NCBI GenBank assembly: GCA_011390435.1
Contig: JAABSK010000153.1
Span: forward strand, 1-6,790
Length of the DNA: 6,790 nucleotides
Source of the DNA: Desulfobacteraceae bacterium
Lineage (GTDB): Bacteria > Desulfobacterota > Desulfobacteria > Desulfobacterales > Desulfobacteraceae
Direction of reading: 5' to 3'
Under the pieces are notes generated by a model. It had not been told where the DNA came from. It worked only from the letters and a program-made list of their open reading frames with translations, and searched no databases. This document shows, in pieces, positions 1 through 3,938 of this stretch. Position numbers and translations under genes: made by a program. Numbering within the stretch: position 1 is the stretch's first letter; the number at the start of each line of letters is the position of its first letter.

Positions 1-71
1 TGGGGGTTCCTGGTGGCTGGGAATCTTTTATTGTTGCGTTGTTATCAGCATAAAAACGTACATTTTCACCA

Positions 72-425
72 TTATTGAGATTTCACAAAATGGACAATAA
101 CTTCGTCTACATCTCCAAGATCGTCTATTCGATCACTAAGCTCTTTAGAGATTGTATCTTGCTCAACATCAAGTGAATAACCTAATAGAACAGATGTAAG
201 CTTTTTATTTTTTGAGTACTGGATATCAATGATTGTTACCTTTTTTTGAAGGCCATTCCCGGCTAAATAATCCGCAACATGAGTGGTAATATTTTTGATG
301 AATCTTTGTTCAGGAGTTAACGTTTTTACTGCTTTGTCCTTAATTTCTCGAATTTCTCCGCCAAAATTAGAAAAAATTAATATCGAAATTGAAAGAGCGA
401 ATAATAATAAAATAAATTTTGCCAA
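72..425 (-). CDS. Membrane-anchored hypothetical protein, 117 aa
   Basis: I do not recognise this family. The protein opens with a short charged tip and a hydrophobic helix (about residues 3-20, rich in L, I and F) without a clear cleavage site, so it is probably a signal anchor holding a soluble domain of about 95 residues outside the inner membrane. The soluble part alternates charged helices (about 22-58 and 90-103) with beta-like segments (63-69, 77-83, 108-114), and has no cysteines or recognisable catalytic motif. The start is TTG. It is favoured because GAGGAGGG lies 7 nt upstream and the hydrophobic segment begins right after it. A hand count over 121-420 gives about 31% GC, well below the 45-55% of the genes to the right, which suggests foreign origin. 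It lies downstream of tRNA-Arg and codirectional with it. Existence as a gene is likely; function is unknown. Confidence 0.7.
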   Translation of the reverse strand: MAKFILLLFALSISILIFSNFGGEIREIKDKAVKTLTPEQRFIKNITTHVADYLAGNGLQKKVTIIDIQYSKNKKLTSVLLGYSLDVEQDTISKELSDRIDDLGDVDEVIVHFVKSQ

Positions 426-432
426 TTACGAG

Positions 433-440
433 CCCTCCTC
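433..440 (-). promoter_or_regulatory. Strong ribosome binding site for a TTG start
   Basis: On the minus strand this reads GAGGAGGG, a near-perfect match to the 16S rRNA anti-Shine-Dalgarno, 7 nt before TTG at 425-423. It decides the start of the 117-residue protein, since no ATG or GTG is equally well placed. Confidence 0.75.
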
Positions 441-454
441 TAATGATTATCACT

Positions 455-634
455 TCATGCAGATTGCACATCATAAATGACCACCATTACTTTGGTATGG
501 TCCCTTATTGGCATGGAATCCAAGGCAATACATGACTCATCTCCAATTACCCACGCATCAATTCCTGAAACAATTTCGAATGCACATCCAGAAGCTGTCT
601 CTGCTTCATTTCCGCATGGATCTTTGACCATCAT
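455..634 (-). CDS. Possible small protein, 59 aa
   Basis: An uninterrupted frame from a double ATG (634-629) to TGA (457-455) gives a 59-residue product beginning MMVKDPCGNEAETASG and ending VVIYDVQSA. It has three cysteines (7, 17, 35), no membrane segment and a beta-rich look near the C-terminus (about 46-54). The composition is protein-like, not low complexity. The start overlaps the stop of the preceding small frame as ATGA, which could allow coupled translation, but no independent Shine-Dalgarno is visible. The gene for the 117-residue anchored protein starts about 30 nt downstream on the same strand. I recognise no family. It could be a real small gene, the 3' remnant of a decayed longer gene, or chance. 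Confidence 0.4.
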   Translation of the reverse strand: MMVKDPCGNEAETASGCAFEIVSGIDAWVIGDESCIALDSMPIRDHTKVMVVIYDVQSA

Positions 635-744
635 ACGGCCAGAAATAACATAACCAGAATGATTCTCTCAATCTTTTCCCGTCTAAGGCCCGGCACATAG
701 AGGCCATTGCCTGCCTGGTTGATACGTCCCAAGTCCAATGACAA
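631..744 (-). CDS. Possible small protein or gene remnant, 37 aa
   Basis: From a TTG at 744-742 to TGA at 633-631 this frame encodes 37 residues with a basic middle (LRREK) and a hydrophobic C-terminal end (ERIILVMLFLAV) resembling a short membrane tail. The start is chosen because AAGGG lies 5 nt upstream; another TTG follows two codons later. Its stop overlaps the ATG of the 59-residue frame (ATGA). It begins only about 40 nt after the tRNA-Arg terminator, leaving little room for a promoter. The frame stays open upstream to a TAA at about 770, so it could also be the truncated end of an older gene. Confidence is low. Confidence 0.22.
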   Translation of the reverse strand: MSLDLGRINQAGNGLYVPGLRREKIERIILVMLFLAV

Positions 745-779
745 AATCGCCCTTGAGTCACCGATCTGTTACCTGAAAG

Positions 780-809
780 AAAAAAGCCCTTGAGCGAAAA
801 CCTCAAGAG
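780..809 (-). terminator. Rho-independent terminator of tRNA-Arg
   Basis: On the minus strand, CTCTTGAG and CTCAAGGG form an 8-bp stem with one G-U pair around a 7-nt loop, followed by C and six T residues. It starts about 16 nt after the CCA end of the tRNA gene and points the same way, so it should end the tRNA transcript. Confidence 0.8.
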
Positions 810-824
810 ATCTGTCATTATTAT

Positions 825-901
<77 letters not shown>

Positions 902-923
902 ACAGGTGTTGTGAAGTCTGGTT

Positions 924-952
924 TTAATACCACAAAAAAACCGGTTGTGCAA
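924..952 (-). promoter_or_regulatory. Sigma-70-type promoter for tRNA-Arg
   Basis: On the minus strand a -35 box TTGCAC (952-947) and a -10 box TATTAA (929-924) are separated by exactly 17 nt, each matching consensus at four of six positions. The expected start site near 916-917 lies about 15 nt before the tRNA 5' end, typical of a tRNA leader. The promoter begins just after the J-protein stop codon, so the tRNA may also receive read-through. Confidence 0.55.
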
Positions 953-957
953 CGCTA

Positions 958-1671
958 TTATGCATCCCTGCTGATCCGAAAATGCACTGTCAAAAAAAGG
1001 TTGTGTATTCCATAACGACTGAGCGGCATGTTCACTGTGTGGTGATCAGATATGCCCGGGGGATAACTGATCATCACGGGATATTCTCCGTAAATCACCC
1101 CTTCAGCGCTGCATCGCCAGCACTCATATGCCCCGATCCACCCATGGCCGGAACAGGTGGGGCAGACAGGCTGTGCAGGGATGGACAATCGGACATGCCC
1201 GCCCCTGAAAGCCTGTTCCGGGGTCAGGGTGATTTCAACGCCAAGTTCCTTGATCCGCTGGTGCCTGGGGGAATCTGAACTGTTAAAATTGCTGAACAGC
1301 CGATCAAAAAGCTGATCAAATGACGGATGATACGTATGAAACGACCGGGCCAGGCTGACGGTTGTCAGGTCTGGGGCAGGCCTTTGCTCAGGGATCAACG
1401 GTTCAACCGGACTGCGCAGACCCGGGGATCGGGTGCTGAAAATCTCTACAGGCTGTTTGCGCCCATGATGCCGGACAGAGCGGTCATGGTCCTGGCGTTT
1501 GATTGGATCTGACAGAACAGCGTAGGCCTCTTGAATGGCCAGAAACGGGGATGGATTTTCACCGTAATAATCTGGATGAAATTCTTTTACCAGTCTGCGA
1601 TAGGCATCCTTGATATCTTCCGGGCTGGCTGCTGACGGAATTCCTAAAACAAGGTAATAATTTTTGGGCAT
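958..1671 (-). CDS. Short DnaJ-like co-chaperone with a single CxxC pair
   Basis: This 237-residue cytoplasmic J-domain protein would stimulate a DnaK ATPase. The J-domain covers about residues 3-65, with the invariant HPD at 32-34, the basic helix II DAYRRLVKEFH before it and the QEAYAVLSDP helix III after it. A poorly conserved linker (66-135) contains an F-rich patch (QLFDRLFSNF, 120-129). Residues 142-164 resemble the start of the DnaJ substrate-binding domain. Two half-fingers follow, CPTCSGHG (170-177) and CWRCSAEG (184-191): four cysteines, enough for one zinc site, whereas canonical DnaJ has eight cysteines and two sites. The second substrate-binding domain is missing or very short, since DnaJ is about 370 residues. 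The ATG is fixed by AGGAGG 7 nt upstream. It is divergent from the hsp20 operon, implying a shared stress role. Confidence 0.9.
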   Translation of the reverse strand: MPKNYYLVLGIPSAASPEDIKDAYRRLVKEFHPDYYGENPSPFLAIQEAYAVLSDPIKRQDHDRSVRHHGRKQPVEIFSTRSPGLRSPVEPLIPEQRPAPDLTTVSLARSFHTYHPSFDQLFDRLFSNFNSSDSPRHQRIKELGVEITLTPEQAFRGGHVRLSIPAQPVCPTCSGHGWIGAYECWRCSAEGVIYGEYPVMISYPPGISDHHTVNMPLSRYGIHNLFLTVHFRISRDA

Positions 1672-1686
1672 GGTATCACCTCCTCA

Positions 1687-1700
1687 TAAAAGGTGTTTTA
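1687..1700 (-). promoter_or_regulatory. Leader element TAAAACACCTTTTA, copy 1
   Basis: The 14-base element sits in the J-protein leader, 2 nt before the Shine-Dalgarno AGGAGG (1684-1679). An exact copy in the same orientation relative to its gene precedes the second hsp20. CACCTTT (1695-1689) can pair with GGAGGTG (1683-1677), including two U-G pairs, around a 5-nt loop, which would hide the Shine-Dalgarno. It is also a short palindrome (TAAAA-N4-TTTTA), so a DNA operator is the alternative. RNA-thermometer function is inference. Confidence 0.45.
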
Positions 1701-1715
1701 AAATGATCGGTTGTG

Positions 1716-1744
1716 ATCCTATCATTTTTTCATTATCGGATCAA
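1716..1744 (-). promoter_or_regulatory. Candidate promoter of the J-protein gene
   Basis: On the minus strand TTGATC (1744-1739) and TAGGAT (1721-1716) are 17 nt apart, each four of six to the sigma-70 consensus. The predicted start near 1709 leaves a leader of about 37 nt containing the 14-base element. Dyads surround it: AAAATGAT (1700-1707) with ATCATTTT (1721-1728), and TGATCC (1714-1719) with GGATCA (1738-1743). No CIRCE repeat is present. Confidence 0.4.
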
Positions 1745-1773
1745 TAAAAAAATAAATAGTAATGAAAATTATA

Positions 1774-1809
1774 TTGACATGTAATTTTTGATAACTATCT
1801 TCATGTCAA
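1774..1809 (+). promoter_or_regulatory. Hsp20 operon promoter inside an inverted repeat
   Basis: A perfect -35 box TTGACA (1774-1779) and a -10-like TATCTT (1796-1801) lie 16 nt apart; the start site would be near 1808. The perfect 8-bp arms TTGACATG (1774-1781) and CATGTCAA (1802-1809), 20 nt apart, cover the -35 box and the start site. This is a plausible repressor operator. The leader to the first hsp20 start codon would be about 46 nt. Confidence 0.5.
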
Positions 1810-1854
1810 AATCAAGATATCGCGTTTAACCTCAAACAAAAAAGGAGACAAACC

Positions 1855-2301
1855 ATGTTTACAAGAATGAGTGACATTGACAGAATGTTCGGAGCCATGG
1901 ATCTGCTCCGGAATAAAATGGACCGTATGTTTGGTGATTTCAACAGATCACTTGATTATGGATCAGGCCTTCATTTAAGGTCTGGCAGCCCCAGAACCAA
2001 CCTGTACGAAGGCAAAGACAGCTTTGAAATCAGGGCAGAGGTCCCCGGCGTTGAAAAGTCAGATTTAAACGTGAAAATCCAGGGCAATTACCTTGAAATC
2101 AGCGGCACCAGAAAGGCGCAGGTTCCTGAGGGGTATCAAGTACACCGGACTGAACGGGGCGAAACCACATTCTCAAGAAGTTTTACCCTGCCCGATGATG
2201 TGGATGCGGAAAAGGTGGCGGCCACACTGAAAGACGGCATTTTATACCTCACGCTTCCCAAGTCGGAAACCGCCAAACCCAAACAGATCACCATTGCCTG
2301 A
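1855..2301 (+). CDS. Small heat-shock protein, Hsp20/alpha-crystallin family (first of the operon)
   Basis: This 148-residue ATP-independent holdase would bind unfolding cytoplasmic proteins as an oligomer and pass them to DnaK. The N-terminal arm (1-45) holds a repeated motif, DRMFG, at residues 9-13 and 23-27. The alpha-crystallin domain runs about 49-138, with AEVPGV (61-66), the FSRSFTLP strand (106-113) and the characteristic DGILYLTLPK (127-136). The C-terminal tail ends with the I-x-I motif ITI (145-147) used to dock neighbouring subunits. Length is normal for a bacterial class A Hsp20. AAGGAGA lies 6 nt before the ATG. The second hsp20 follows after a 48-nt gap, so the two are very likely cotranscribed. 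Confidence 0.95.
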   Translation: MFTRMSDIDRMFGAMDLLRNKMDRMFGDFNRSLDYGSGLHLRSGSPRTNLYEGKDSFEIRAEVPGVEKSDLNVKIQGNYLEISGTRKAQVPEGYQVHRTERGETTFSRSFTLPDDVDAEKVAATLKDGILYLTLPKSETAKPKQITIA

Positions 2302-2316
2302 AAAAAAGATAACCAA

Positions 2317-2330
2317 TAAAACACCTTTTA
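2317..2330 (+). promoter_or_regulatory. Leader element TAAAACACCTTTTA, copy 2
   Basis: Identical over 14 bases to the element in the J-protein leader and in the same orientation relative to the gene it precedes. It lies 7 nt before the Shine-Dalgarno GGAGG (2338-2342) of the second hsp20. ACCTTT (2323-2328) can pair with GGAGGT (2338-2343), with two U-G pairs and a 9-nt loop. Lying inside an operon between two genes, it fits RNA-level control better than an operator, though an internal promoter is not excluded. Confidence 0.45.
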
Positions 2331-2349
2331 CAGATCCGGAGGTAATATC

Positions 2350-2736
2350 ATGAGCGAGACAAAAGAAATGACCAAAGTTGATGAAAAAAATCTTGCAGAA
2401 ACCAGATCATTGAGACCTGCGATTCCTGCAGTCGACATTTATGAAAATGATGACGAAATCATCCTGCACGCGGATATGCCAGGGGTCATGAAAAACGACA
2501 TAACCGTCAACATTGATAACGGCACCCTGTCCCTGTCCGGTAAAAAAGTGCTTGACCATGGCGCAAAAACCGTCTGGGAAGAGTTTGGTGATGTGGAATA
2601 CATCCGCAATTTTTCCGTGCCCCAGAGCATCGACGTTGAAAAGGTAGAGGCACAGCTTTCAGATGGTGTGTTAAAGCTGCATCTGCCCAAGTCAGAAGCA
2701 GCCAAGCCCAGACAGATAGAGATCAGCGCTGCCTGA
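2350..2736 (+). CDS. Small heat-shock protein, Hsp20/alpha-crystallin family (second of the operon)
   Basis: This 128-residue holdase chaperone has a short N-terminal arm (1-25) without the phenylalanine-rich motif of its neighbours. The alpha-crystallin domain covers about 26-115, with PAVDIYENDDEIILHADMPGV at the start (about 25-46), the FSVPQSID strand (88-95) and DGVLKLHLPK (105-114). The tail carries the I-x-I motif IEI (123-125). The lysine- and proline-rich tail LPKSEAAKPRQIEI closely matches the end of the first Hsp20, while the rest is only distantly similar. The short arm suggests different oligomer size or substrates, perhaps as a mixed partner of the first Hsp20. GGAGG lies 7 nt before the ATG and may be masked by the upstream 14-base element. 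Confidence 0.95.
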   Translation: MSETKEMTKVDEKNLAETRSLRPAIPAVDIYENDDEIILHADMPGVMKNDITVNIDNGTLSLSGKKVLDHGAKTVWEEFGDVEYIRNFSVPQSIDVEKVEAQLSDGVLKLHLPKSEAAKPRQIEISAA

Positions 2737-2763
2737 TACATCGTCAGCGAAAGGAGGACTGAA

Positions 2764-2982
2764 ATGGACTTTAAAAAACTGGCACCATGGAACTGGTTCA
2801 ATAAAGAGAGTGAACAGGATCTGCATGCCGTACCGGTGAACAGAAGACATTTAATGGCAAACCGGTCTTCCACAATACCTGATCCTGTTTTCGACGAAAT
2901 TGACCATCTTTTTGACACCGCGTTCAGCGGATTGAGCAGATCCTTTTTCGGGCGGAACCTGGATCTGCCGGATCACAGGTAA
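2764..2982 (+). CDS. N-terminal remnant of a third Hsp20 (72 aa)
   Basis: The product begins MDFKKLAPWNWFNKE and continues to a F-rich arm (EIDHLFDTAFSGLSRSFFGRN, about 45-65), the typical N-terminal arm of a class of bacterial Hsp20 proteins with the MDxKKLAPWNWF opening. It stops at residue 72, before any alpha-crystallin domain; a complete member is about 140-170 residues. Just after the stop, in another frame, the sequence reads KQIPIHPA-stop, which looks like the lost C-terminal I-x-I tail. The simplest reading is deletion of the domain between arm and tail. Translation may persist, because AAGGAGG lies 6 nt before the ATG and 27 nt separate it from the second hsp20. It could be a relic or a free arm peptide that modulates the other Hsp20 oligomers. 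Confidence 0.7.
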   Translation: MDFKKLAPWNWFNKESEQDLHAVPVNRRHLMANRSSTIPDPVFDEIDHLFDTAFSGLSRSFFGRNLDLPDHR

Positions 2983-3008
2983 AACAGATCCCCATCCATC
3001 CGGCATAA
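2964..3008 (+). pseudogene. C-terminal tail relic of the third Hsp20
   Basis: In the frame beginning at 2964 the sequence reads SAGSQVKQIPIHPA and stops at TAA (3006-3008). KQIPI matches the I-x-I tail of Hsp20 proteins and aligns with KQITI at the end of the first Hsp20; the DNA AAACAGATC-N-CCAT is shared (2282-2294 and 2982-2994). It is in a different frame from the 72-residue remnant, so an internal deletion, not only an early stop, removed the alpha-crystallin domain. Confidence 0.5.
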
Positions 3009-3017
3009 CTGTCTCTT

Positions 3018-3051
3018 CCGGCCTGGAAAGACTCAAAGCTTTCCAGGCCGG
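3018..3051. terminator. GC-rich hairpin between convergent transcripts
   Basis: CCGGCCTGGAAAG and CTTTCCAGGCCGG pair perfectly over 13 bp around an 8-nt loop. It follows the hsp20 operon and also contains the last codons and stop (in the loop) of the convergent UV endonuclease gene. It lacks a clear T-run on either strand, so it is an atypical bidirectional terminator or an mRNA-end stabiliser. Confidence 0.6.
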
Positions 3052-3938
3052 GACATCTCTTTCATGAGTTTCAACACTGCCAGCTCCTTTGCCTTTGCTT
3101 CAACTTCAACGGTGATCTCCATGCCATACCAGGATTCCGGGACATCATTGATATCGATATAATCATGGTGCTGATGAATGTCCTGCGCCTGCCAGCCGTT
3201 TCTGGGCGATGAAATGTGAAACAACGGCTCCCGGCCCCATGTCCCAGCACATCTTTGCGTGGCATCTTCAACAGACAATCCATCTTTCAGGCATCGATGG
3301 TGATGCACATCATACACCAGACCCATCTGCATCTGCATACAAAAATCAATCAGATCTGCCGGAGAATAGCTTCTGTCATCGTTTTCAAGGGTCAGGCGCT
3401 GTCGAAGCGGTTCAGAAAGGGAGTCAACCACTTTTGCCAGGCGCTGAAGAGCCGCACGCCTGTCCCCGTAAACACCGCCGGCATGGATGTTGATCACATC
3501 GGCATTCACCCACTGGGCCACCTGGGCATGGTATTCAAGATCTGCAATGGATCTTTCCACTACACCCGGGTCTGGCGAAGACAGGACAATAAACTGATCC
3601 GGGTGAAAGGTCGTCCGGATATGCTGTTTTCGGGCAAAATCACCGCAGGCCTTAAACTGCTGGATGATCCTGTCTGAATCCGGCAGCGCTTCAATATCAT
3701 ACCCCGCCTCCGGGTGGGTTTTCATCGGCAGGATCTGGCTGTTAATGCGGAAGCTGCCAATGGCATTCTCATGGCAGAAAATCAATGCCTGCATCAGGCT
3801 GCTGGCGTTTTCACGGCAGATTCCGGCAAGCTTTTCTTTTTGTGCTGTCCGGGAAAGGCCTGAAAGATATCTGGCAGTGGTCCGCCTGAATTTTATGGGC
3901 TGTTCTTTAAAGATGCAGCACAAACCAAGGCGGATCAT
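3033..3938 (-). CDS. uvsE: UV damage endonuclease, UvsE/UvdE family
   Basis: This 301-residue TIM-barrel enzyme would nick DNA 5' of UV photoproducts and some other lesions, starting a repair route independent of UvrABC and photolyase. Family motifs occur in order: RINSQILP (64-71), FHPDQF (111-116), [11 protein letters not shown] (150-160), LENDD (184-188), DVHHHRC (210-216), FHISSP (240-245) and EVEAKAKE (278-285). Likely metal ligands are H112, H152, E185, D210, H213, H241 and E280, by remembered comparison with the Thermus thermophilus enzyme. Its carboxylated lysine, two residues before the H241 equivalent, appears replaced by L239. Length is usual for bacterial members. The ATG overlaps the chemoreceptor stop as ATGA, so translation is probably coupled; only a weak AAGG lies upstream. 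Confidence 0.92.
   Translation of the reverse strand: MIRLGLCCIFKEQPIKFRRTTARYLSGLSRTAQKEKLAGICRENASSLMQALIFCHENAIGSFRINSQILPMKTHPEAGYDIEALPDSDRIIQQFKACGDFARKQHIRTTFHPDQFIVLSSPDPGVVERSIADLEYHAQVAQWVNADVINIHAGGVYGDRRAALQRLAKVVDSLSEPLRQRLTLENDDRSYSPADLIDFCMQMQMGLVYDVHHHRCLKDGLSVEDATQRCAGTWGREPLFHISSPRNGWQAQDIHQHHDYIDINDVPESWYGMEITVEVEAKAKELAVLKLMKEMSRPGKL

Noticed and set aside
606..818. 70-residue leftward open frame with several Trp and Arg residues
   Set aside because: Its start codon region lies in the tRNA-Arg terminator, it has no ribosome site, and its composition is unlike a real protein. The alternative frames 631-744 and 455-634 in the same DNA look better.
1672..1854. CIRCE element or sigma-32 promoter upstream of the heat-shock genes
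   Set aside because: No TTAGCACTC-N9-GAGTGCTAA and no CCCCAT-like -10 box were found; the visible boxes are sigma-70-like with other dyads.
2439..2918. 159-residue leftward open frame
   Set aside because: Antisense shadow of the second hsp20 and the third hsp20 remnant, both of which have clear family motifs and ribosome sites on the plus strand.
3216..3677. 153-residue rightward open frame
   Set aside because: Antisense to the UV endonuclease, which is supported by ordered family motifs.
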